This document shows positions 1 through 5,870 of a stretch of 5,964 bases of DNA, one piece after another (position 1 is the first letter of the stretch; the number at the start of each line of letters is the position of its first letter). The position numbers were made by a program, and so were the translations under genes. The DNA is from Clostridiales bacterium (GTDB lineage: Bacteria; Bacillota; Clostridia; Lachnospirales; WQUN01), in assembly GCA_031273705.1 (NCBI GenBank), contig JAISRJ010000099.1, positions 1 through 5,964 of the forward strand. The letters are read 5' to 3'. Below the pieces are notes generated by a model, which was not told where the DNA came from, searched no databases, and was given only the letters and a program-made list of their open reading frames with translations.

Positions 1-1
1 A

Positions 2-76
2 ATAGAGTCAACAATATTATCTGAGTTCTCAATATTTTTATTAACAGGAAACGACAAGGATGTGTCAGAAAACTAA
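2..76 (+). CDS. Possible C-terminal end of a convergent gene (partial)
   Basis: A plus-strand frame is open from base 2 to a TAA at 74-76 and would encode 24 residues ending in GNDKDVSEN, a hydrophilic tail of the kind often seen at protein C-termini. The TAA shares two bases with the TAG of the minus-strand aminotransferase gene (73-75), so the two genes would converge with overlapping stops. The stretch is too short to assign a function, and the opposite strand is also open here, so chance is a real alternative. No convincing intrinsic terminator lies in bases 1-72, which fits coding sequence but does not prove it. Confidence 0.25.
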   Translation: MESTILSEFSIFLLTGNDKDVSEN

Positions 77-1263
77 TTATCTAAAAAAGAGCGTATCCTA
101 TTTAACGCCTCTCGCAACTGGCGTATGCCCGTGGCGTAGGAACATCGGATAAATCCCTCGCCGCTTTCACCAAACGCGTTGCCCGGGACGGCCGCTACTT
201 TTTGCTCATAAAGCAGTTTCGTACAAAAATCTTCGCTCGACAGACCTGTGGATTTTATACAGGGAAAAACATAGAACGCTCCACGCGGTTCAAAGCATGT
301 AAGCCCCATTTTATTAAAGCCGTTTAGCATAACCCTCCGTCTTCCATTGTATTCCTTTTGCATTCGACGAACGCTGTCGGCGCTGTTTTTCAACGCTTCT
401 ATACCTGCGTACTGACTGACTGACGGCGCGCACATTACAATATATTGATGGATTTTCAGCATTGCTTCAATAATTTCTTTTGGGCCACAAACAAAACCCA
501 GTCTCCATCCGGTCATAGAAAAAGCCTTGGAAAATCCATTCACAACAATGGTTTTCTCGGCCATTCCGGGCAAGGACGCTATACTCACATGTTCTTGACC
601 ATATGTGAGTTCCGCGTATATTTCGTCGCTGATTACCACAATATCCCGCTCTCGCAGAACGTCAGCCAATTGTTCCAAGTCGGATTTTTCCATAATCGCG
701 CCGGTCGGGTTATTTGGATAAGATATTAACAGCGCCTTGGTCTTTGAATTGATTTTAGCGGACAGTTCTTCCGGAGTGACACGAAAATCATTTTCCGCCT
801 TTGCCCCGATGGTAATCGGCACACCGCCCGCCATTGTAACACACGGGCGGTAAGATACAAAACACGGTTCGACCACAAGCACTTCGTCGCCGGGATCCAA
901 AATTGCGCGCAACGCAATATCGATACCCTCGCTCGCGCCGACCGTCGCCAATATTTGATCGCTATAGTCATATCGCAAGTCGAATCGGTCAAACATATAT
1001 TTTGATATAGCTTTGCGCAGATCCAACAGACCCGCGTTGGACGTATAGACGGTATTTCCAGCTTCCAACCTATATATCGCCTCTTCGCGGATATTCCACG
1101 GGGTGTCAAAATCCGGCTCTCCAACGCCTAGTGAGATTACATCCTGCATTTCACTGGCAATATCAAAGAATTTTCTTATTCCGGAAAAAGGAAGGTTTTG
1201 AATCCGTTCGCAAACAAACGTCTTATTTGAAGTAAGGGCGTTTGAAACAAGTGTCTTGGTCAT
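73..1263 (-). CDS. alaT: PLP-dependent class I/II aminotransferase, AlaT-like (probable alanine transaminase)
   Basis: A 396-residue cytosolic fold-type I aminotransferase of the AspC/PatA/AlaT group, complete for its family. Visible landmarks are the N-terminal GVGEPDFDTP substrate-loop motif (46-55), PNNPTG (183-188, the Asn contacting PLP), SDEIY (212-216, Asp213 and Tyr216 as cofactor contacts), SKAFSMTGWRLG (245-256, with Lys246 as Schiff-base lysine and Arg254 as phosphate ligand) and FIRCSYA (371-377, Arg373 binding the substrate carboxylate). From memory it closely resembles B. subtilis AlaT (YugH), which moves the amino group between alanine and 2-oxoglutarate; the SGIRKFFD and ASEGIDIALRAIL segments and the upstream Lrp-type gene support this over PatA, but other substrates (aspartate, aromatic, acetyl-diaminopimelate) cannot be excluded. 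Its ATG overlaps the regulator's stop (ATGA, 1260-1263). No Shine-Dalgarno is visible, so translation is probably coupled. About 15 residues precede the usual family start. Confidence 0.9.
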   Translation of the reverse strand: MTKTLVSNALTSNKTFVCERIQNLPFSGIRKFFDIASEMQDVISLGVGEPDFDTPWNIREEAIYRLEAGNTVYTSNAGLLDLRKAISKYMFDRFDLRYDYSDQILATVGASEGIDIALRAILDPGDEVLVVEPCFVSYRPCVTMAGGVPITIGAKAENDFRVTPEELSAKINSKTKALLISYPNNPTGAIMEKSDLEQLADVLRERDIVVISDEIYAELTYGQEHVSIASLPGMAEKTIVVNGFSKAFSMTGWRLGFVCGPKEIIEAMLKIHQYIVMCAPSVSQYAGIEALKNSADSVRRMQKEYNGRRRVMLNGFNKMGLTCFEPRGAFYVFPCIKSTGLSSEDFCTKLLYEQKVAAVPGNAFGESGEGFIRCSYATGIRQLREALNRIRSFLDN

Positions 1264-1757
1264 GGCGAAACAATCATTCTGTCGTCGTCTTTATGTGGCT
1301 TTTCCAGGATAATACCGTGATCTTTGTATTTTTTAAGAACAAAATGGGTCGCCGTGCTCATAATCGACTCCATAGGCGCGAGCTTGTCGGAAATAAAATA
1401 TGATATTTCTTTTATATTGGGTCCCTCAATTATAATAGTAAAATCAAAGCCACCGGACATTAAATAGATAGCCTTTACCTCGTCAAACATATATATTCGT
1501 TGCGCGATTCTGTCAAAACCCCTGCCTCGTTGAGGAGTTACTTTTACCTCTATCAGCGCCGTCACGAATTCTCGGTCGGTTTTTTCCCAGTTTATCAGCG
1601 TGTTGTACCCACAGATAACCTGTTCGTCTATCATGCGGCCCAATTCTTCCGCTACCAGCGTTTCATCCAGTCCCAGCTGCTCCGATAAATCCTCCGGCAG
1701 CAACCGGCTGTCCCGCTCCAGTAATTCCAACAGATTTTCACGCAAACTCATAGACAA
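1260..1757 (-). CDS. alaR: Lrp/AsnC-family transcriptional regulator, AlaR-like
   Basis: A 165-residue DNA-binding regulator. Residues about 5-55 form a winged helix-turn-helix of the Lrp type (LLELLERDSRLLPEDLSEQL, then a recognition-helix region ending in EQVICGY). Residues about 65-140 form the RAM (amino-acid-sensing, oligomerising) domain, with the VTPQRGRGFD stretch and the YLMSGGFDF motif (98-106), where the Gly-rich turn normally contributes to the effector pocket. The C-terminal tail KKYKDHGI...DDDRMIVSP is typical of the AlaR (YugG) lineage as I remember it. Position directly before an AlaT-like gene matches the B. subtilis alaR-alaT arrangement, where AlaR controls alaT. Regulation of this operon by alanine is inferred. 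TTG at 1757 is chosen as start because GGGAGG lies 7 nt upstream; the in-frame ATG at 1751 would have a 13-nt spacing. The gene follows the tldE stop by 3 bp. Confidence 0.88.
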   Translation of the reverse strand: MSMSLRENLLELLERDSRLLPEDLSEQLGLDETLVAEELGRMIDEQVICGYNTLINWEKTDREFVTALIEVKVTPQRGRGFDRIAQRIYMFDEVKAIYLMSGGFDFTIIIEGPNIKEISYFISDKLAPMESIMSTATHFVLKKYKDHGIILEKPHKDDDRMIVSP

Positions 1758-1760
1758 ATT

Positions 1761-3116
1761 TCAACCTCCCGCGACACTTAAATCTCTGACTAAAATAGAC
1801 GGCATACCGATGGTTCCTGTCGATGAGGGCAGGTCAAACCGCAAATCGTCGCCGATAGCCGCGATGTTCTTCAGTAATTCAAAAAAATTACCGGACACGG
1901 TCACTTGTTCCACCGGTCTTAATTTCTTACCGTTCTTAATCTCAAATCCGGAAGCCGACAGAGAAAAATCTCCGGTAATGGGGTTCGCGCCCGAATGAAG
2001 CCCGGCAAGATCGGTAACTAATAACCCTTGGTCAACCTTAGACAGCAAACTATCAAAAGAAATATCGGACGGCAGTACATAAAAATTCGTGCAAGCCGTG
2101 TCAACCGGACTGCGGAAACTGCTCTTAAAGCCGTTACCCGTACTATGCTTATTCTCTTTTTCAGCGGATTTTAAATTATATAAAAGTGTTTTTAAAACGC
2201 CGTTTTCAACTACAACTTTATTTCGACAGCTTACACCTTCGGAATCGAATGGCACACTCCCCAAACTGTCCGGATGAATACCGTCGTCGTGGATAGTTAC
2301 AATGTCGGCGGCTATCTGCTGCCCGGTTTTGTTCCTTAGCAATGAAAAACCCTTTTGAGCGGTTTCAGCGAAGAAGGCTCTGGCGAATACCGAGAAAAGA
2401 TCGCAAGCCATGTATTTGTCAAATACGACAGGCAAATTCCCGCTGTCCAAGCTTTTAGCGGGCAACATAGCCAAAGCCTCGTTTACAGCCTCTCTTGCCA
2501 ACGACTGCGGAGAAAAATCTGATATATCCCTGCCATGCCACTCCTTAAACCCTGTTTTTGTAATCTCGTTCTCTTCGACGATAGCTTGCAGGTATGCTAA
2601 TATATGATTACTCTTGTATTGTTGATCCAGCCTGAAAGAATTGGTAATATAAATTTCGCTTTCACCGTTTGAAACAGCGCAATAGTTGACAAGTTTTACG
2701 CGGCTGTCGGTTTCATACGCCGCCCTTTCCATATCCAGAGCAAGTTGAATTTTTTCGGAGACGGAGATTTCATTTATCGCGGGATTGTACGAATGAATTT
2801 TAGGATATATCGAATCCCCCTTATACAGATTTACAATGTCTTCCGACTCGATAATCTTAGCGTTTTTGATTGCCTGTGTCAGCATAGGTTCTATCATGTT
2901 TTCGTCCGGTCTTTCGGTAAAGGCGTAACCCATCCTGCCTCTGTACATTCCCCTAAAACAAAGACCTAATGTGTCCGAATTTTTATATTCGTTAATCTCG
3001 CCGTTAAGCACTTTTACACTAAAATTCTTAGCCTGCATATAATATAATTCCCAGTTTTGGAAACCCAGCCGCGCCGCCGCCAAGAAAAGTTTTGTTTTGA
3101 AATTAGCGTCTATCAT
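1761..3116 (-). CDS. tldE: TldE/PmbA subunit of the TldD/TldE metallopeptidase
   Basis: A 451-residue protein of the PmbA/TldE family, near the usual 450 residues. TldE is the non-catalytic partner of TldD; in E. coli the heterodimer degrades unfolded peptides, including the CcdA antitoxin, and matures microcin B17. Features seen are an N-terminal alpha/beta region with the VLNGEINEY stretch (36-44), a central segment LPVVFDKYMACDLFSVF (228-244) where TldD carries its HExxxH but this protein has no such motif, and the C-terminal signature AGLHSGANPITGDFSLSASG (371-390), which is highly characteristic of TldE. The ATG overlaps the tldD stop as ATGA (3113-3116) and has GGGAGG 6 nt upstream (3123-3128), so coupled and balanced translation is expected. 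No signal peptide or membrane segment is visible; a cytosolic protein is expected. The natural substrate here is unknown. Confidence 0.93.
   Translation of the reverse strand: MIDANFKTKLFLAAARLGFQNWELYYMQAKNFSVKVLNGEINEYKNSDTLGLCFRGMYRGRMGYAFTERPDENMIEPMLTQAIKNAKIIESEDIVNLYKGDSIYPKIHSYNPAINEISVSEKIQLALDMERAAYETDSRVKLVNYCAVSNGESEIYITNSFRLDQQYKSNHILAYLQAIVEENEITKTGFKEWHGRDISDFSPQSLAREAVNEALAMLPAKSLDSGNLPVVFDKYMACDLFSVFARAFFAETAQKGFSLLRNKTGQQIAADIVTIHDDGIHPDSLGSVPFDSEGVSCRNKVVVENGVLKTLLYNLKSAEKENKHSTGNGFKSSFRSPVDTACTNFYVLPSDISFDSLLSKVDQGLLVTDLAGLHSGANPITGDFSLSASGFEIKNGKKLRPVEQVTVSGNFFELLKNIAAIGDDLRFDLPSSTGTIGMPSILVRDLSVAGG
1765..1770 (-). promoter_or_regulatory. Ribosome binding site selecting a TTG start for alaR
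   Basis: On the minus strand GGGAGG is followed by seven bases and then TTG (1757-1755). The nearest in-frame ATG (1751) is 13 bases away, beyond the usual 5-10. The site lies inside the last codons of tldE, so ribosomes ending on tldE would also be delivered here. Confidence 0.6.
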
Positions 3117-4501
3117 TTGCGACCTCCCACTGTTAGTTCTTTTACGCGAATTGTGGGTTGACCGACGTTCGTGGGTATAGAACCGCTAAGCGCCCCGCAA
3201 ATACCTTGCCCGTGGGCTAAATTATCAGAAACGCGATCAATATTCATAAGCACTTCCGAACCCTTGCCAATCAAAGTGGCTCCGCGCACGGGTTCCGCAA
3301 TTTTACCCTCGCGGATAAGATAAGCCTCGGTCACAGCGAAATTAAATTCGCCCGTCGCCGGCTGAACCGACCCGCCGCCCATTTTCTTGGCGTACAGCCC
3401 ATATTCCGTATCGCTGATAATATCGTCAAGTTTATCCGCGCCATTTGCGATGTAGGTATTAGTCATTCGAGAAGTCGGGGCATATTTATAGGATTCTCTG
3501 CGGGATGAACCCGTTGACTCCATACCCATTTTTAAACCGTTAAGCCGGTCTATCAGAAAAGATTTTAAAACGCCGTTTTCTATCAGAATGTTTTTTCTGG
3601 TCTTTGCGCCCTCGTCGTCGATATTCAGCGAACCCCAGGCATTGGGGACTGTACCGTCGTCGATGGCCGTAACTTTATCGGACGCTATTTTCTCCCCCAG
3701 GCAATCACTGAACACAGAGCTTTTTATAGCTACGGAAGCCGCTTCCAAACTATGACCGCAGGCTTCGTGGAAAATAACCCCACCGAACGCGTTGTCTATA
3801 ATGACCGGCATTTTTCCGCCGGGACAAAGTTCGGCTTTTAACATAGTAGCGGCAATCCGCGCGCAGTCCACGCCGATTGCGTTCATATCCAAAGTATCTA
3901 AAAATTCAAAACCCATATGAGCGCCCGGACCCGCAAACCCCGTTTGCTTTTCATTCATCGAGGATGCGACGGCTGATATGCTTACTCTGGTTCGTACACG
4001 ACGATCTTCCACCCATAATCCATCGGAATTCGCAATCAGCACATCCTGGCTATACCCGGAAAATCCGCAAGAAGTTTGTGTAATTTTTTGGGAGTAATCG
4101 AAAGCCGAATCGGAACCCTGGCGCAGTTTCTCTGTTATTAAACGTTTATTTCCATTGCCGGGCAGGATTTTTATCGGATGGATGTTTCTGTAGATTAGTT
4201 TATCAAAGTCAAAAGTAATCTCGTTGCCGCCTCGGACATTTTTTACGGCGGCGGCGGCTTCTTTAGCGACTCTTATTAAGTTCTTCTCCGAAGTATCATT
4301 CGTATAGGCATATACTGCCCCTAGTCCGTTAAATATCCGAATGCCGCAGCCGTAGCTTACACCCCAAAGCGCGTTTTCGACCAAACCGTTAAGCATAGAA
4401 ACGCTGGTTTCTTCTTTATTCTCGACGAATAGCTCCGCAAAGTCGCCTCCACCGGACAAAGCCGTCTCCAACGCATTGTGGGCAATATTCTTATTTAGCA
4501 T
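3113..4501 (-). CDS. tldD: TldD catalytic subunit, zinc metallopeptidase
   Basis: A 462-residue TldD (family U62) protein, full length. The catalytic motif HEACGH (245-250) fits HExxxH: His245 and His250 as zinc ligands and Glu246 as the general base. In the E. coli TldD structure a C-terminal cysteine completes the site; Cys435 in GQGICGALSG is the matching candidate. Other family marks are GFAGPGAH (188-195), DDEGAKTRKNILIENGVL (295-312), SSRRESYKYAPTSRMTNTY (332-350) and the C-terminal VGQPTIRVKEL (446-456). With TldE it forms a peptidase cavity that accepts extended peptides. AGGAG lies 6 nt before the ATG (4508-4512). The permease gene ends 37 bp upstream, and no strong promoter is evident in that gap, so read-through from the permease promoter is likely. 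No dedicated precursor peptide gene was recognised nearby, so a housekeeping peptidase role is as plausible as peptide maturation. Confidence 0.95.
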   Translation of the reverse strand: MLNKNIAHNALETALSGGGDFAELFVENKEETSVSMLNGLVENALWGVSYGCGIRIFNGLGAVYAYTNDTSEKNLIRVAKEAAAAVKNVRGGNEITFDFDKLIYRNIHPIKILPGNGNKRLITEKLRQGSDSAFDYSQKITQTSCGFSGYSQDVLIANSDGLWVEDRRVRTRVSISAVASSMNEKQTGFAGPGAHMGFEFLDTLDMNAIGVDCARIAATMLKAELCPGGKMPVIIDNAFGGVIFHEACGHSLEAASVAIKSSVFSDCLGEKIASDKVTAIDDGTVPNAWGSLNIDDEGAKTRKNILIENGVLKSFLIDRLNGLKMGMESTGSSRRESYKYAPTSRMTNTYIANGADKLDDIISDTEYGLYAKKMGGGSVQPATGEFNFAVTEAYLIREGKIAEPVRGATLIGKGSEVLMNIDRVSDNLAHGQGICGALSGSIPTNVGQPTIRVKELTVGGRK

Positions 4502-4538
4502 ACCTATCTCCTTTGTATAGATTATTGTATTGAGTGAA

Positions 4539-5471
4539 TCAGAGAAAAAGCGTGAGTATTGGCGTTGTAACTAAACACAATACCGTTGAAACAAACACCG
4601 CCTTAGACGCGTAATCGGAATTGCCTTCGTAACGCTCCGCGAAAATAGCCACAAGCGCCGCCGACGGCATACCGACAGTAATTACGGATGTGCCCAGCAT
4701 GACGGGGTTATGTATAAATGGTTTCGCGCATATCAAAACGATCATAGGCAAGAATATAAGCCTAAAAAACATCAAGATATATAGTTTTTTATCGTTAAAT
4801 ATTTTGGTTATGTCATTCATGGCAAGTGTGGAACCCACTATAACCAGCGATAATGGAGTAGTCATATCGGATAAAAGCTTAAAGCCGTTTTGGATTGGCG
4901 CGGGAAAGCTGAGCGAGGTTATAAAAAATATTAATCCCAGAAAAATCGCAATCAGAGGCGGATTTTTAACAAACGTTCTCCAATTGAAGACGTTAGTATC
5001 GGGGTTTTTATTAGATTCAAACAGCTTTATTCCGATAGTAAAGGCAAATAAATTAAATGCGGTTATGAACATCGCGTTAAAGATTAATCCGTCTGACCCA
5101 TAAATCGCGTTAATTATAGGTATACCCATATAGGCGATGTTGCTGAAAATAAGTACAAACTGCCATATTACAGCGACATCTTTTTCAAGTTTAAGCGCTT
5201 TTGCCAGCGCAAATCCAATAAGCCAGCCAATAAAATGCGCCGCAACCGCTATGCAAAAAACTATAAAGCATTCAAACAGCAGTTCTATAGAAAACGGTCT
5301 TTGCAATGACATAAAAATGGTGCAAGGTTGTGTTATTAGTATTAAAAAGCTGGATAAACTACCGGTTACACCGCGGTTTAATATATTTACTTTGCGGCAC
5401 AGATATCCGGCAGCCATGCAGATAAACAAAGATATAAGGCTGGAAACCATTGTGACAAAAATATTAGGCAT
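4539..5471 (-). CDS. AEC-family (auxin efflux carrier-like) permease
   Basis: A 310-residue integral membrane protein of the AEC/PIN-like bile-acid/arsenite transporter clan, usual length about 300-320. Around ten hydrophobic segments can be read, roughly at 5-24, 37-57, 64-90, 98-122, 128-148, 170-188, 203-217, 230-250, 257-277 and 288-309. Family-like stretches are SNIAYMGIPI (110-119) in the middle and VGMPSAALVAIFAERY (266-281) near the end, the proline-broken helices expected for this fold. Characterised bacterial members carry malate, malonate or other organic anions; the substrate here is unknown, and the AlaT-like enzyme downstream makes an amino or oxo acid only a guess. The start at 5471 is preferred over an ATG at 5531 because GGAGGG (5476-5481) sits 4 nt upstream and the longer start would place the promoter -10 inside the gene. 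It is the first gene of the minus-strand unit. Confidence 0.88.
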   Translation of the reverse strand: MPNIFVTMVSSLISLFICMAAGYLCRKVNILNRGVTGSLSSFLILITQPCTIFMSLQRPFSIELLFECFIVFCIAVAAHFIGWLIGFALAKALKLEKDVAVIWQFVLIFSNIAYMGIPIINAIYGSDGLIFNAMFITAFNLFAFTIGIKLFESNKNPDTNVFNWRTFVKNPPLIAIFLGLIFFITSLSFPAPIQNGFKLLSDMTTPLSLVIVGSTLAMNDITKIFNDKKLYILMFFRLIFLPMIVLICAKPFIHNPVMLGTSVITVGMPSAALVAIFAERYEGNSDYASKAVFVSTVLCLVTTPILTLFL

Positions 5472-5475
5472 ATCA

Positions 5476-5481
5476 CCCTCC
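5476..5481 (-). promoter_or_regulatory. Ribosome binding site of the AEC permease
   Basis: Minus-strand GGAGGG lies four bases before the ATG at 5471. No comparable motif precedes the upstream in-frame ATGs at 5531 and 5495, so this site fixes the start. Confidence 0.75.
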
Positions 5482-5493
5482 AGGATAAAGTCC

Positions 5494-5527
5494 ATTATAG
5501 TATACACGATACCTGAAAAAATGCAAA
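5494..5527 (-). promoter_or_regulatory. Probable SigA promoter for the permease-tldDE-alaRT operon
   Basis: The minus strand holds two overlapping -10 candidates: a perfect TATAAT (5499-5494) and TATACT (5504-5499). TATACT has TTTGCA (5527-5522) 17 bp upstream, matching four of six -35 positions. TATAAT has only a T-rich -35 at normal spacing. Either would start transcription around 5487-5492, giving a leader of about 16-21 nt that still contains the ribosome binding site. It is the only good promoter seen for the five-gene unit. The motif match is direct; activity is inferred. Confidence 0.5.
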
Positions 5528-5689
5528 CCATTTACCATGCTCGCGAGTGTAATCACCTGCCATTAATACGGCCTTTATAGCGCGACACCACATCAGACGG
5601 TTACGTGCGTATCTTTGCGGATACGCGGCGCGGCCATATTTTTTACCTTTCGCTAAAAATTCTGGTATGTAATTGGCAAATGCTTCCAC
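5495..5689 (-). other. Unrecognised reading frame with coding-like composition, possible gene remnant
   Basis: The minus strand is open to a TAA at 5495-5497 and would read SVEAFANYIPEF near a GTG at 5689, then GRAAYPQRYARNRLMWCRAI and AGDYTREHGKWF. The composition (aromatic, Arg and Ala rich, varied codons) looks more protein-like than the usual noncoding translation. However, no ATG with a Shine-Dalgarno precedes it. Further upstream the same frame runs through the tandem repeats (as IPGNN units) and then through the reverse complement of a rightward promoter and gene start, with its only long-form ATG at 5923. The end overlaps the permease promoter. I do not recognise the family. It may be a decayed fragment or chance; I would not annotate it as a functional gene. 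Confidence 0.2.
5607..5626. repeat. 20-bp inverted repeat, 7-bp perfect arms
   Basis: GCGTATC (5607-5613) and GATACGC (5620-5626) are exact reverse complements around a six-base centre. The structure lies about 136 bp upstream of the permease start and 47 bp upstream of the first rightward promoter. It could be a regulator operator or a hairpin. A T6 run occurs on the plus strand at 5639-5644, but 12 bases separate it from the stem, so it is not a standard terminator. Confidence 0.55.
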
Positions 5690-5702
5690 TGACGAGTATA
5701 AT
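5673..5702 (+). promoter_or_regulatory. Rightward SigA-like promoter upstream of the tandem repeats
   Basis: TTGGCA (5673-5678) matches five of six -35 positions, followed after 18 bp by a perfect TATAAT (5697-5702). Transcription would begin near 5709 and run through the tandem repeats toward the partial gene at the right edge. The call rests on motif match only. Confidence 0.4.
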
Positions 5703-5725
5703 GTCGATTCATGTTGGCGAGTAGA

Positions 5726-5800
5726 GTTATTCCCAGGAATGTTATTCCCAGGAATGTTATTCCCAGGAATGTTATTCCCAGGAATGTTATTCCCAGGATT
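5726..5800. repeat. Tandem repeat array, five copies of a 15-bp unit
   Basis: The unit GTTATTCCCAGGAAT is repeated five times head to tail with no spacer (5726-5740, 5741-5755, 5756-5770, 5771-5785, 5786-5800). Copies 1-4 are identical; the fifth differs by one base near its end (GGATT for GGAAT). Each of the first four contains the near-palindrome ATTCCCAGGAAT (arms ATTCC/GGAAT, two-base centre). The last copy runs into the -35 hexamer of the downstream promoter. A 15-bp period preserves reading frame, and the unit lacks stops in five of six frames, so open frames across it are uninformative. Near-identical copies suggest recent expansion by slippage. Confidence 0.97.
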
Positions 5801-5827
5801 TACAATTAATCGCCGAAGTGCTACAAT
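5799..5827 (+). promoter_or_regulatory. Rightward SigA-like promoter at the end of the repeat array
   Basis: TTTACA (5799-5804) and TACAAT (5822-5827) each match consensus at five of six positions with the ideal 17-bp spacer. The start point would be near 5834, giving a leader of about 37 nt to the ATG at 5871, with the AGGAAGGA ribosome binding sequence inside it. The -35 element begins in the last two bases of the fifth tandem repeat, so anything bound to the repeats could affect this promoter. Confidence 0.5.
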
Positions 5828-5870
5828 ATATTTGATGGAACCTCGACTACATAGGAAGGAATGGGTCAGG

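Larger units (their letters stand above)
5532..5870. other. Divergent intergenic region without a confident gene
   Basis: These 339 bases separate the leftward permease unit from a rightward gene. They hold most of an unrecognised minus-strand reading frame, an inverted repeat (5607-5626), a rightward promoter (5673-5702), five tandem repeats (5726-5800), a second rightward promoter (5799-5827) and a purine-rich ribosome binding sequence (5853-5860). No tRNA, rRNA or recognisable riboswitch was seen, and no terminator with a stable GC stem directly followed by a T-run. Confidence 0.7.

Noticed and set aside
13..42. Terminator-like inverted AATATT repeats after the aminotransferase gene
   Set aside because: The stem is only six A/T pairs with a large loop, and on the operon strand no T-run follows directly; it is too weak to call.
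726..1124. 132-codon minus-strand open frame inside the aminotransferase gene
   Set aside because: It lies in another frame of a well-supported gene with all catalytic motifs, and its translation is Arg/Cys/Trp-rich with no recognisable domain.
1600..1998. Plus-strand open frame opposite the alaR/tldE junction
   Set aside because: It crosses two well-supported minus-strand genes and its Ser/Asn-rich translation is typical of antisense reading.
4502..4552. Internal promoter between the permease and tldD
   Set aside because: A TACAAT occurs on the minus strand at 4529-4524, but no acceptable -35 lies at normal spacing.
5472..5531. Longer start for the permease at the ATG at 5531
   Set aside because: The extra 20 residues have no ribosome binding site and overlap the -10/-35 candidates; the start at 5471 has an ideal GGAGGG.
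4690..5580. Two plus-strand open frames (4690-5103 and 5137-5580) opposite the permease
   Set aside because: They are antisense shadows of a membrane protein gene; no ribosome binding site or recognisable domain was seen, and the second also runs across the permease promoter.
5607..5644. Intrinsic terminator on the plus strand (hairpin plus T6)
   Set aside because: Twelve bases separate the stem from the T-run, and no rightward gene is known upstream that would need it.
5726..5800. CRISPR array
   Set aside because: Repeats are 15 bp and directly adjacent, with no unique spacers, and no cas genes are present.
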